A stretch of DNA of 64,000 nt from Streptosporangium lutulentum (GCF_030811455.1 NZ_JAUSQU010000001.1:8866001-8930000); one strand, 5' to 3'; positions 20,493-28,765 are shown, counted from the stretch's first letter. The notes: a model not told the origin generated them from the letters alone. A program made the numbers and translations.

Positions 20493-20635
20493 CTTCGCTC
20501 GCTCGTGCCGCACCGCTCCCTAGGCTTAAGTCACTCTAGAGAGAGGTTAGTTTCTCTTAGGCGGTCGCGAGGGCGAGGCCCCCGCGAGGGACAATTGTCT
20601 CGGACAACGCCGAGGTAGTGCAGGGAGATTCCGTC

Positions 20636-21064
20636 ATGGCCACCAGCGAGGCCGAGAAGGGCCGTCATGACGGCCCGATCCTCGGCACACCGGGCGACTT
20701 CCCCGAACGCCCGGAGCGTAAGGGGCGCCTCGTCGTGCACGTCGTGATCGCGATCCTCTGCGCCGTGTGCGCAGGTGGATGGGGCTACGTGATGTGGGCG
20801 GCGGGGGGTGACACCGAGGTCAACAACCAGGTCATCGCTTTTGATGCCAGTCGCGGTGATTCTGTGCAGATCACCTTCGAAGTGAACAAACCGGCCGACC
20901 GTGCCGTGCTCTGCCAGCTCCAGGCGACAGATGTCAACCATGTGGAGGTGGGGAGCCGCGAGGTCAATATTCCCCCTGGTGAGGAATATGTTCGGCTTAC
21001 CGAACAGCTAGAGACCAGTGCCCAGGCGACTTCCGGCGCCGTCCACTACTGCTATCTCGTATAG
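20636..21064 (+). CDS. DUF4307 single-pass membrane protein
   Basis: A 142-residue protein from ATG 20636. The N-terminal 40 residues are cytoplasmic and charged, one helix (about 42-62, VVHVVIAILCAVCAGGWGYVMW) anchors it, and an extracytoplasmic Ig-like beta domain follows (VQITFEVNKPADRAVLCQLQATD...). This matches DUF4307, nearly always encoded between mca and greA in actinobacteria. The role is unknown. The gap to greA is about 120 bp and carries its own GC-poor promoter-like sequence, so the two may be separately transcribed. Confidence 0.85.
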   Translation: MATSEAEKGRHDGPILGTPGDFPERPERKGRLVVHVVIAILCAVCAGGWGYVMWAAGGDTEVNNQVIAFDASRGDSVQITFEVNKPADRAVLCQLQATDVNHVEVGSREVNIPPGEEYVRLTEQLETSAQATSGAVHYCYLV

Positions 21065-21184
21065 TGAGACATTTGGGGAAGCGTTTGAGCGGTTAACTTG
21101 TTAGCCTTTCGAAATTCCACCGCCCGCTACCCAGATCGTCCGCTACACCAGAACGAAGCCCCCAAGAGGAAGCAAGGAGAACCC

Positions 21185-21685
21185 GTGGCCGACTCCCACA
21201 ACGAGAGCGTCACCTGGCTCACTCAGGAGGCGTACGACCGCCTGAAGGCGGAGTTCGAACACCTCTCGGGGCCCGGGCGCATCGACATCGCCAAGAAGAT
21301 TGAAGCCGCCCGCGAAGAGGGTGACCTGAAGGAGAACGGCGGCTACCACGCGGCCAAGGACGAACAGGGCAAGATGGAGGCCCGGATCTTCCACCTTCAT
21401 CAGATCATCGAAAACGCCCGGGTGGGCGAGGCGCCCCGCACCGAAGGTGTCGTGGGCCCCGGAATGACCGTCACCGTCAGCTTCGAGGGCGACGACGAAG
21501 AGGTAACCTTCCTGCTCGCCTCACGGGAGGAGAGCGGCGCACCGATCGACGTCTACTCGCCCAAGTCGCCGCTCGGCGCGGCGATCAACGGCAAGAAGAT
21601 CGGAGAGAAGGCCTCCTACACGATGCCGAACGGCCGTTCCAACACGGTCGAGATTCTTGAGGCCGTGCCGTACATCGGTAACTGA
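21185..21685 (+). CDS. greA: Transcription elongation factor GreA
   Basis: A 166-residue GreA: an N-terminal coiled-coil (about 10-80, WLTQEAYDRLKAEFEHL, with EGDLKENGGYHAAKDEQ) whose acidic tip residues stimulate RNA cleavage in backtracked RNA polymerase, and a C-terminal FKBP-like domain (SPLGAAINGKKIGEKASYTMPNGR). The start is GTG 21185 with AAGGAG 6 nt upstream; a longer in-frame extension to 21098 is not credible. It is followed by a strong terminator at 21703-21731. The order mca-DUF4307-greA is typical. Confidence 0.95.
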   Translation: MADSHNESVTWLTQEAYDRLKAEFEHLSGPGRIDIAKKIEAAREEGDLKENGGYHAAKDEQGKMEARIFHLHQIIENARVGEAPRTEGVVGPGMTVTVSFEGDDEEVTFLLASREESGAPIDVYSPKSPLGAAINGKKIGEKASYTMPNGRSNTVEILEAVPYIGN

Positions 21686-21702
21686 CCTCATCCGAATCCG
21701 CT

Positions 21703-21731
21703 GATCCGCCGGGGCCCCGTCCCGGCGGATC
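21703..21731 (+). terminator. Strong intrinsic-type hairpin after greA
   Basis: GATCCGCCGGG (21703-21713) and CCCGGCGGATC (21721-21731) form a perfect 11-bp stem with a 7-nt loop, 18 bp past the greA stop. No strong T tract follows, as is common in actinobacteria. Confidence 0.8.
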
Positions 21732-21877
21732 GTCGTGTGTCCAAGGGCTTTCGTTCAGCGCGCGTTGGTGTCGGAGATAAGACACTTTTCGCCAGATTCG
21801 CGTGCATTATGGCCCGGTATACGGCAGCCTCGTATGGCTGACTCCGGCGGCTGGTCCGGACGGGAAGGGGAGATGTC

Positions 21878-23176
21878 GTGTTCGATCGGCGGACGCGTGT
21901 CTCCAACCTGATCCATGAGACCCGCCAGGACTTCGCGTACCGCCCCCGGATGAGATACGACCATCGCACCGTCCGTCTCATGAGACGGGCCGTTCCCGTC
22001 ATCGCGGTCCTCGTCGTCACCGTGCTGACCGTCGACCTCATGATCCTGGTGCGACTGCCGGAGCGGAGTTCGGAGGCGGTCGCCCTGCAGAGGTCCGTCG
22101 CCACCCGGTCCGCCCAGCCCGTCCAGGACACGCGTGGCGGCCTCGTCGAGGCCCGGCCCACGCAGGCCGCGGCTCCGCCACCGGTGGCCCCGCTGACCTC
22201 GATCCGGCAGCCGCATCTGTTCATCGTCGCGAACAAGCCCCTCAGTTCCTCCGTGGTGGCGAAGATCACTCAGACCAAGGGGGTGCGGTCGGTGGAGCGC
22301 GCCGACGCCGCCGAGGTGACGCTGGACGGCAAACGGGTGCAGACGCTCGGCGTGAACCCCTCGACCTTCCGCGCCTACACCCCCAAGCCGACCGCGAAGT
22401 CCGACAGGCTCTGGCGCAACGTCTCCGCGGGGGAGGTCGTGGTGTCCTTCGTCCTCGGCAACGACGGCGGCATGCCGTTGGGCAAGACCTTCACCACCGC
22501 CAGGCAGAAGCTGCGGGTGGGGGCCTACGCCACGATGGGCATGGGCTCCATCGACGCCGTGGTCTCCAAGACCACCGCGCGTGCGCTGGGCATCCCGCAG
22601 AACAACGCGCTGGTGGTGAGCGCCCCGCAGGTCGATTCCGTCGCGTTGCGCCGCACCCTGCTGCGGGTCCTGCCCAAGGGCGGCCAGATCGCGGTGATCA
22701 ATCCCGTGCTGAAGGCTCCCGAGCCCCCCGATCGCCCCGCGAACCCCGGCCGCACGGTGTGGCCGGCGGACGCCTTCCTGGCCGCGCCGCAGATCAGGAC
22801 CGTCCTCACCGCCGCGATCAGCAAGCTCGGCAGGCCGTACGTGTGGGGCGCCGAGGGACCCGACTCCTTCGACTGCTCCGGGCTGGTCCAGTGGGCCTAC
22901 GCCCAGGCGGGCATCGCGGTGCCCCGGGTGACGCACCAGCAGTTCGTCTCGGGCCCGCAGATCCCGCTCGACCAGGCCCAGCCGGGAGACCTGCTGTTCT
23001 GGCGGAACGACCCCACCAACCCCGGCTACGTCTCGCATGTGGCGATCTACTGGGGCGACGGCAAGATGCTGCACGCCCCGAGGACCGGGGACGTGGTCAA
23101 GCTCGCCCCCATCAGCACCCGCAACTTCGCCGGCGTCGTGCGGATCAGTCCCGGGGTCGCGGCCCAGGTCCGTTAG
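21878..23176 (+). CDS. NlpC/P60-family peptidoglycan endopeptidase
   Basis: A 432-residue exported hydrolase. An N-terminal cytoplasmic stretch and one signal anchor (about 27-50, AVPVIAVLVVTVLTVDLMIL) precede a central domain of unknown type (about 105-285). The NlpC/P60 domain (about 300-425) has the catalytic Cys333 in FDCSGLVQWAYAQAG and His387 in SHVAIYWGDG, plus a conserved LHAPR. It probably cuts D-Glu-to-diaminopimelate bonds in the cell wall. It starts at GTG 21878 with GAAGGGGAG upstream. It is tail-to-tail with a TetR gene, only 6 bp apart. Confidence 0.9.
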   Translation: MFDRRTRVSNLIHETRQDFAYRPRMRYDHRTVRLMRRAVPVIAVLVVTVLTVDLMILVRLPERSSEAVALQRSVATRSAQPVQDTRGGLVEARPTQAAAPPPVAPLTSIRQPHLFIVANKPLSSSVVAKITQTKGVRSVERADAAEVTLDGKRVQTLGVNPSTFRAYTPKPTAKSDRLWRNVSAGEVVVSFVLGNDGGMPLGKTFTTARQKLRVGAYATMGMGSIDAVVSKTTARALGIPQNNALVVSAPQVDSVALRRTLLRVLPKGGQIAVINPVLKAPEPPDRPANPGRTVWPADAFLAAPQIRTVLTAAISKLGRPYVWGAEGPDSFDCSGLVQWAYAQAGIAVPRVTHQQFVSGPQIPLDQAQPGDLLFWRNDPTNPGYVSHVAIYWGDGKMLHAPRTGDVVKLAPISTRNFAGVVRISPGVAAQVR

Positions 23177-23182
23177 GGGCGC

Positions 23183-23779
23183 CTAGAGCGGCAGACCGGC
23201 CGCGAGCCGGGCGAGGGCCGTGTCCACGAGCTCGGGCAGATTCTGCGACGGGTCCCCGGCCCAGCGGACGATCGCGGGGATCATGACGCCGACCACCGCC
23301 GCCGCGAAGGTCTGGACCGCGGGGTCGCCGGCGTCGCGGCCGGTGCGGGAGGCGACCTCCGCGCAGATCGTCCCGTGTGTGCCGACGGCACTCCGGAATT
23401 GCCCGGCGTGCAGGGCGGGCACCGAGAGGACGAGCCGTGCCCGGATGGAGACCTTCTCGAACTCGGCGGGGGCGAACCCGTCGAACGCCGTCCGCACGGC
23501 CTGTCTGAAGGCGTCGATCAGTGGCGTGCCCGGAGGGACCTCCCGGAACAGGGCGGCGAGCAGCGAACCGTACTCGTCCCGCGTGACCACGTCCTCCTTG
23601 GCCGGGAAGTACCGGAAGAACGTGCTCGGCGACACCTCCGCAGCCTCGGCGATCTGCTCGACGGTCGTGGCCTCGTAGCCCTGCCGGACGAACAGGAGCA
23701 ACGCGTGCTCCTGGATCGCCCCGCGGGTCTTCGCCTTCTTGCGTTCGCGCAGTCCCTCGGCGCGGGGGGGTGAGCTCAT
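23183..23779 (-). CDS. TetR-family transcriptional regulator
   Basis: A 198-residue regulator with a TetR DNA-binding domain at about 10-58 (IQEHALLLFVRQGYEATTVEQIAEAAEVSPSTFFRYFPAKEDVV), a long-spaced variant typical of actinobacterial AcrR-like proteins, and an all-helical ligand domain. I start at ATG 23779 (MSSPPRAEGLRERKKAKTR) and not at the longer frame. Its operator may be the palindrome at 23931-23948, 152 bp upstream, which overlaps the start codon of the divergent gene. The ligand is unknown. Confidence 0.85.
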   Translation of the reverse strand: MSSPPRAEGLRERKKAKTRGAIQEHALLLFVRQGYEATTVEQIAEAAEVSPSTFFRYFPAKEDVVTRDEYGSLLAALFREVPPGTPLIDAFRQAVRTAFDGFAPAEFEKVSIRARLVLSVPALHAGQFRSAVGTHGTICAEVASRTGRDAGDPAVQTFAAAVVGVMIPAIVRWAGDPSQNLPELVDTALARLAAGLPL

Positions 23780-23930
23780 GTGCCGATTCTCGCGCCTGGA
23801 GATCTTCATGAACACCGCCCCGAGCGCCGTGTCCTCCCCGGGTGAGCGCCCAGTCGGCCGCCGGCGGCGGAGGGGGCCGGTGCGGTCACGTCGTCGCACG
23901 TGGGCGAGGCTGGCCCCTTAACATAAAGCG

Positions 23931-23948
23931 ATGTAATCTAAATTACAT
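23931..23948. promoter_or_regulatory. 18-bp palindrome over the start codon of the gene at 23947
   Basis: ATGTAAT (23931-23937), CTAA, ATTACAT (23942-23948) is a perfect 7-4-7 dyad, very AT-rich for this genome. The ATG of the downstream gene (23947) is its last two bases plus one. A -10-like TAATCT (23934-23939) lies 7 nt before the ATG, suggesting leaderless transcription. TetR proteins favour dyads of this size, so the TetR protein at 23183-23779 is the first candidate ligand. Confidence 0.55.
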
Positions 23949-24474
23949 GGAAAATGATGAAGCAGCGGCGCAGCTGCGAGGCTGGTTCCTGGGGCGGCTG
24001 CCCGAGGAGTGGTTCGAAGGTCAGCCGGAGATCGTGCTGGACCGCGAGGAGATCACGGTGGTCGGCAGGCTCCGGCCGCCCGCGCTCGGCGGCGACGCCT
24101 CCGAGGTGGAGCGGGCCGCCGCCGTGGAGGGGGGCATCCAGCGTTTCCGGGAGGAGACCAGGGAGCGCCGCATAGAGATCGCGCTGGAGGCGGAGCACCG
24201 CTTCCGCAGGAAGGTTTCCTGGGGCGTCGCCGTCGGCGACGAGACCGTGATGTTCACCACATTGTCGATCCCCGTTATGACCAGGTTGCGTCAGTCCGAG
24301 CGCCGGGTTCTGGACACGCTCGTCGCCGCGGGGGTGGCGCGCAGCCGCAGTGACGCGCTCGCCTGGTGCGTGCGTCTGGTGGGCAACCACACCGACACCT
24401 GGCTGGCCGATCTGAGAGACGCGCTTCAGCACGTGGACCGCGTCCGGGCCGCGGGCCCCGACGTGAATTCCTGA
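23947..24474 (+). CDS. Conserved hypothetical protein
   Basis: A 175-residue soluble protein from ATG 23947 (MENDEAAAQLRGWFLGRLPEEWF). It has an alpha/beta N-terminal part (EIVLDREEITVVGRLR), a charged helix (about 60-85, ETRERRIEIALEAEHRF) and a C-terminal stretch resembling a ribbon-helix-helix-type or helical dimer region (SERRVLDTLVAAGVARSRSDALAWCVRLV). I cannot name the family. It probably has a leaderless mRNA and is controlled from the palindrome at its start. No membrane segment or signal peptide is seen. Confidence 0.65.
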   Translation: MENDEAAAQLRGWFLGRLPEEWFEGQPEIVLDREEITVVGRLRPPALGGDASEVERAAAVEGGIQRFREETRERRIEIALEAEHRFRRKVSWGVAVGDETVMFTTLSIPVMTRLRQSERRVLDTLVAAGVARSRSDALAWCVRLVGNHTDTWLADLRDALQHVDRVRAAGPDVNS

Positions 24475-24502
24475 GTCTGGGCAGGGGGAATGGCCGATAA
24501 AT

Positions 24503-24697
24503 TGGTCTGAACCTGTCGGGCGATTGGTTTAGACCTTTGTGATTGGCCTATACCACTGCCGGAACGGCTTTCTTTAATCGCACTTCTTTTGGGTAGGTCT
24601 CCCAAACATCGCGTTCGCCGCCAGCCTGTATGCCCGACGGGACCGCAGGACTGGACGTGTCGCGACACTGATCCTGCGAATTCACTGGTCTATGCCA
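24503..24697 (+). promoter_or_regulatory. Four DasR-type (dre-like) boxes upstream of pckA
   Basis: TGGTCTGAACCT (24503), TGGTTTAGACCT (24525), TGGCCTATACCA (24544) and TGGTCTATGCCA (24686) each match the dre consensus TGGTCTAGACCA at 9 or 10 of 12 positions. The first three are spaced 22 and 19 bp apart, roughly two helical turns. They lie in the 290-bp AT-richer gap before pckA. DasR and other HutC-subfamily GntR regulators bind such sites, releasing on amino-sugar phosphates. No regulator of this type is in the window. Confidence 0.5.
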
Positions 24698-24764
24698 ATT
24701 GGATTACGTGCGGTTTGGTGGTCAATGATGTTTTGGCCCTGAGAAATGCAAAGGAGCCCTGGCA

Positions 24765-26564
24765 GTGTCTCTTACTATGGACGTGACCGCCCTCAGCCCG
24801 ACCACCCACGCCGAGCTGGTGGCGTGGGTCGCGGAGGTCGCCGAGCTGACCCGGCCGGAGCGGATCGAGTGGTGCGACGGCTCTGAGGCCGAGTGGACCC
24901 GTCTGACGAATCTGCTGGTCGAGCAGGGAACCTTCAAACGTCTGGCCAAACGGCAGAACAGCTTCTACGCGGCCTCCGACCCCAGCGACGTCGCCCGGGT
25001 CGAGGACCGGACCTACATCTGCTCCGAGCGCGAGGAGGACGCGGGGCCGACCAACAACTGGATCGCCCCGGCCGAGATGCGCCGGACCTTCGGCAAGATT
25101 TTCCAGGGCAGCATGCGCGGCCGGACGATGTACGTCGTGCCGTTCTGCATGGGCCCGCTGGGCGGGGAGATCTCCCAGCTCGGCGTTGAGATCACCGACT
25201 CGCCCTACGTGGCCGTCTCGATGCGCGTCATGACCCGTATGGGCGAGGAAGCCCTGCGGCTCATCGAGGAGCGCGGCGACTACGTGAAGGCCGTGCACTC
25301 GGTCGGCGCCCCGCTCGAACCCGGCCAGGACGACGTGCCGTGGCCGTGCAACTCCACCAAATACATCAGCCACTTCCCCGAGACCCGCGAGATCTGGTCC
25401 TACGGCTCGGGCTACGGAGGCAACGCCCTCCTCGGGAAGAAGTGCTACGCGCTGCGCATCGCCAGCACGATGGCCCGCGACGAGGGCTGGCTCGCCGAGC
25501 ACATGCTCGTCCTCAAGCTCACCCCGCCCTCGGGGGAGACGCGCTACGTCGCGGCGGCGTTCCCGAGTGCGTGCGGCAAGACGAACCTGGCCATGCTCCA
25601 GCCGACCATCCCGGGCTGGAAGGTCGAGACGATCGGCGACGACATCGCCTGGATGCGCTTCGGCGACGACGGCCGCCTGTACGCGATCAACCCCGAGGCG
25701 GGTTTCTTCGGGGTCGCGCCCGGCACCGGCCAGTCCACCAACGCCAACGCGGTCAAGACGCTCTGGGGCAACAGCATCTTCACCAACGTCGCCCTCACCG
25801 ACGACGGCGACGTGTGGTGGGAGGGCCTCACGGACGAGCCCCCGGCGCACCTGACCGACTGGAAGGGCCGGGACTGGACCCCGGACAGCGACGAGCCCGC
25901 CGCCCACCCCAACTCCCGGTTCACCACTCCCGCGGGCCAGTGCCCGATCATCGCCCCCGAGTGGCAGGACCCCAAGGGCGTGCCGATCTCGGCGATCCTG
26001 TTCGGCGGGCGCCGCGCCAGCGCGGTCCCGCTGGTGAGCGAGTCGCTGAGCTGGCAGCACGGCGTCTTCACCGGAGCCAACGTCGCCTCCGAGAAGACCG
26101 CCGCGGCCGAGGGCAAGGTCGGCGAACTGCGTCGCGACCCGTTCGCGATGCTGCCGTTCTGCGGATACAACATGGGCGACTACTTCGCCCACTGGATCGG
26201 GATGGGCCGGCGGGAGAACGTACAGCTGCCGCGCATCTACTACGTGAACTGGTTCCGCAAGAACGACGAGGGCGCGTTCATCTGGCCGGGCTTCGGCGAG
26301 AACAGCCGCGTGCTCAAGTGGATCGTCGAGCGTCTCAACGGTGAGGCCGAGGCCGTGAGCACGCCGATCGGCCTGCTCCCCGTCAAGCTCGACACCGAGG
26401 GCCTCGACATCTCCGACGAGGACATGCGGACCCTGCTGAGCGTCGATGAGGAGATCTGGAAGGAGGAGGCGTCGCTGATCCCCGCCTTCTTCGAGACCTT
26501 CGGCGACCACCTGCCCAAGGAACTCTGGGACGAGTACAACGCGCTCGTCGACCGGCTGGGCTGA
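24765..26564 (+). CDS. pckA: Phosphoenolpyruvate carboxykinase (GTP)
   Basis: A 599-residue GTP-dependent PEPCK catalysing oxaloacetate + GTP to PEP + CO2 + GDP, the entry to gluconeogenesis. The kinase-1a loop FPSACGKTNLAM contains Cys270 and Lys272, diagnostic for the GTP form. Other landmarks are the YGSGYGGNALLGKKCYALR substrate/metal region, GDDIAWMRFG (kinase-2) and the mobile lid before a C-terminal NWFRKNDEG stretch. GTG 24765 has AAGGAG with 8-nt spacing; ATG 24777 is a second option. It is followed by a hairpin at 26577-26604. Confidence 0.97.
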   Translation: MSLTMDVTALSPTTHAELVAWVAEVAELTRPERIEWCDGSEAEWTRLTNLLVEQGTFKRLAKRQNSFYAASDPSDVARVEDRTYICSEREEDAGPTNNWIAPAEMRRTFGKIFQGSMRGRTMYVVPFCMGPLGGEISQLGVEITDSPYVAVSMRVMTRMGEEALRLIEERGDYVKAVHSVGAPLEPGQDDVPWPCNSTKYISHFPETREIWSYGSGYGGNALLGKKCYALRIASTMARDEGWLAEHMLVLKLTPPSGETRYVAAAFPSACGKTNLAMLQPTIPGWKVETIGDDIAWMRFGDDGRLYAINPEAGFFGVAPGTGQSTNANAVKTLWGNSIFTNVALTDDGDVWWEGLTDEPPAHLTDWKGRDWTPDSDEPAAHPNSRFTTPAGQCPIIAPEWQDPKGVPISAILFGGRRASAVPLVSESLSWQHGVFTGANVASEKTAAAEGKVGELRRDPFAMLPFCGYNMGDYFAHWIGMGRRENVQLPRIYYVNWFRKNDEGAFIWPGFGENSRVLKWIVERLNGEAEAVSTPIGLLPVKLDTEGLDISDEDMRTLLSVDEEIWKEEASLIPAFFETFGDHLPKELWDEYNALVDRLG

Positions 26565-26576
26565 CCTCCCGGCGCC

Positions 26577-26604
26577 GCCGCGTCCCGTGGGAACAGGACG
26601 CGGC
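26577..26604 (+). terminator. Hairpin after pckA
   Basis: GCCGCGTCC (26577-26585) pairs perfectly with GGACGCGGC (26596-26604), with a 10-nt loop, 13 bp past the pckA stop. Confidence 0.65.
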
Positions 26605-26914
26605 CGCCGGCCGGGGCTCTCCCGAGGAGGACGACCTCCTCACGGTGTCTCCGAGCAGGAAGGCGACCGCTTCGCGAGGTTCCCCGAGCCGGTGGACGAT
26701 CGCGCGACCGGTTCCTGACCGGGAGGAAAGCGGTGATCGACCGGGTTCGGCAGGGGGACCCGCCGACCGGCCGTCGCGGAGTTCCGGCGGGCGATCCCTG
26801 TTCGCCGCGGACGGTCCGCCAAGTTGTGGCGGCGAAAGGGAAACTTCCCGGGGTCGGTGAGCGTCTATCAGGACAAGATGGGCGCAGGCCCTTCTTTCCC
26901 CCTGGGAGACGGCC
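26605..26914 (+). promoter_or_regulatory. Leader/promoter region of the TIGR04222-MNIO cassette
   Basis: I see no gene in this gap. A candidate ECF-sigma promoter is GGGAAAC (26838-26844), 17 bp, CGTCTATC (26862-26869), close to the AAC/CGTC pattern of SigE-like factors, with transcription starting near 26878. The -35 lies in a GGGAA-AC-TTCCC dyad (26838-26849). The ribosome site GGGAG (26905-26909) precedes the ATG at 26915. The upstream part (26640-26820) shows scattered GC-rich dyads only. Confidence 0.35.
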
Positions 26915-27871
26915 ATGCAGGTGGTCCTGTACGTCGTAGTGATCGCTCTCATTCTGATCGTCGGCTCCGCGAGGGCGGCGCTGCGCCGCGAGCATCGCCG
27001 GGTGCGCTCGGCTGTGACCCACCACCGTGGCGAGATGACCCCGTACGAGCTCGCCTACCTGGCGGGCGGGCCGCGCCGCGTGATCAACACCGCGCTCGGC
27101 ATGCTGGCCAGGGCCGGTGCCATCCGGGTCTCGCGGGGCGGCCAGATCAGCCTGGTCGCCGGAACCCGCGGATCGCCCGACCCGGTCGAGCACGCCATCC
27201 TGGAGGCCCTCCGGGCCCGCGGCGGCTCCGGCCCGGCCGGGGAGCTCCGCCGTACGGTGGCCGACGGCGAGACCATGAGCGGGCTGCGCTACCGCCTGCT
27301 GGGCATGGGCCTGATCGTGCCCGACGAGGCGTTCGGCCACGCGTGGAAGCTGTTGAACCGGCTGTTGATCCTCTCGGTGCTCGCCCTGGCGGTCGAAGTG
27401 GGCATGCTGGTGGCCGGCATCGCCACGGACGGCCTCGGGATGATCGTGCTGCTGCTCGGCGCCCTCGTGGCGTTCGGCGGCCTGATCACTTATTTTCGCG
27501 AGAGGAGGGCGCTGCGCGGGGTTCTGAGCCGGGCGGGGAACGACGCGCTCGACTCCGCCCGCCGGCGTCACGTGCGCGGTGCCCGTCCGATGGCACCCGA
27601 CCTGGCCTTGGCGGTCGGCATCCCGGTCGCCCTGTACGGCCTGAGCGAGCTCGGAGACCCCAATCTGGAGGAGGAGCTCAAACACGACAGCGGATACGCC
27701 GCGACGACCGGATGCGCCACCGGTGCCTGCGGAGGCGGCTCCTTCGGCTCTGGAGGCTGGGGTGACTCCGGGAGTTCGGGCGGCGGCGACTCGGGAGGCG
27801 GGTCCAGCTGCGGTGGTGGCGGGTCCGGTTGCGGCGGTGGCGGCGGATGCGGCGGTGGCGGCGGTGGTTGA
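26915..27871 (+). CDS. TIGR04222-type membrane protein with Gly/Cys-rich tail; probable MNIO substrate
   Basis: A 318-residue protein: an N-terminal membrane helix (about 2-18), a cytoplasmic TIGR04222-like domain with two winged-helix-like repeats (about 40-145, PYELAYLAGGPRRVINTALGMLARAGAIRV), two hydrophobic segments (about 148-192), a linker, then from about 258 a low-complexity tail of Gly and Ser with five Cys (267, 272, 299, 306, 312), ending in poly-Gly. The domain precedes such tails in many actinobacterial proteins. The next gene is a DUF692 oxidase, a family that modifies Cys-containing peptides, so the tail is the likely substrate. The function of the modified product is unknown. 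Confidence 0.8.
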   Translation: MQVVLYVVVIALILIVGSARAALRREHRRVRSAVTHHRGEMTPYELAYLAGGPRRVINTALGMLARAGAIRVSRGGQISLVAGTRGSPDPVEHAILEALRARGGSGPAGELRRTVADGETMSGLRYRLLGMGLIVPDEAFGHAWKLLNRLLILSVLALAVEVGMLVAGIATDGLGMIVLLLGALVAFGGLITYFRERRALRGVLSRAGNDALDSARRRHVRGARPMAPDLALAVGIPVALYGLSELGDPNLEEELKHDSGYAATTGCATGACGGGSFGSGGWGDSGSSGGGDSGGGSSCGGGGSGCGGGGGCGGGGGG

Positions 27872-27946
27872 GCCGGGTACAACCACCGCAACCACCACGG
27901 CCGCCACGGCGTCCGGCGGGCTCGTCCGGGTGATCGGGACGGGGGC

Positions 27947-28765
27947 GTGACGGTGACCGGATCCGGATCGCTGGGCGTCGGCATCGGCTGGCGGCCGGAG
28001 ATCGACCTGACCGTGGAGCGGCTGCCCGGGGTGGACTTCGTCGAGGTCGTCGCGGAGAACGTGCGTCCCGACCGGCTCCCGGAGTCCCTGCGCGTGCTCC
28101 GCGCCCGCGGGACACCGGTGATCCCGCACGGCGTCGGGCTGGGTGTGGGCGGGGCCGAACCGCCCGATCCGGCACGGCTGGCGCACCTGGCGGCCTGCGC
28201 GAGGGCCCTGGACGCGCCTTTGGTCAGCGAGCATCTGGCCTTCGTGCGCTCCGGCGGCATGGAGGCCGGTCACCTGCTCCCGGTCCCGCGCACCAGGGCC
28301 GCGCTCTCCGTCGTCGCGGACAACGTACGGCGGGCACAGGCGGCGCTCCCCGTCCCGCTGGCCCTGGAGAACGTGGCGGCCCTGTTCGGCTGGCCCGAGG
28401 ACGAGATGACCGAGGCGCAGTTCCTCGGCGAACTGGTGGAGACGACCGGCGTCCTCCTCCTGATCGACGTGGCCAATCTCTACACCAACCAGGTCAACCT
28501 GGGACTGTCGGCCGTCGGGGCACTGGACGGCCTGCCCCTGTCGGAGCTCGCGTACGTCCACGTCGCCGGCGGTCACTCCCACAACGGCGTCTGGCACGAC
28601 ACCCACACGGCGCACGTTCCCGCCGACGTGCTGGACATCCTGTCCGAGCTCTGTGCCCGGGTCGATCCGCCGGGCGTGCTGCTCGAATGGGACGACGACT
28701 ATCCCAGCGACGCCGCACTCGAGGCGGAGCTCGGCCGGGTCCGCGGCGCGATGGCCCGTGCCTGA
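27947..28765 (+). CDS. DUF692 multinuclear non-haem iron oxidative enzyme (MNIO, MbnB-like)
   Basis: A 272-residue TIM-barrel protein from GTG 27947 (GGGACGGGGG upstream). All motifs expected to carry the iron ligands are present: His61 (VIPHGVGLGVGG), SEHLAF (95-96), LENV (Glu141, Asn142), DVANLYTN (Asp174, Asn177), VHVAGGHSH (205-212), WHDTHTAHVP (217-223) and LEWDDDYP (247-251). Characterised members (MbnB, and the copper- and aurantimycin-type relatives) oxidise Cys, Asp or Asn in ribosomal peptides using two or three irons and O2, usually with a partner protein. Here it sits between a Cys-tailed membrane protein and a small coupled partner. Confidence 0.93.
   Translation: MTVTGSGSLGVGIGWRPEIDLTVERLPGVDFVEVVAENVRPDRLPESLRVLRARGTPVIPHGVGLGVGGAEPPDPARLAHLAACARALDAPLVSEHLAFVRSGGMEAGHLLPVPRTRAALSVVADNVRRAQAALPVPLALENVAALFGWPEDEMTEAQFLGELVETTGVLLLIDVANLYTNQVNLGLSAVGALDGLPLSELAYVHVAGGHSHNGVWHDTHTAHVPADVLDILSELCARVDPPGVLLEWDDDYPSDAALEAELGRVRGAMARA

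Noticed and set aside
24690..26510. 606-codon open frame antisense to pckA
   Set aside because: No domain or start signal; opposite a fully conserved enzyme.
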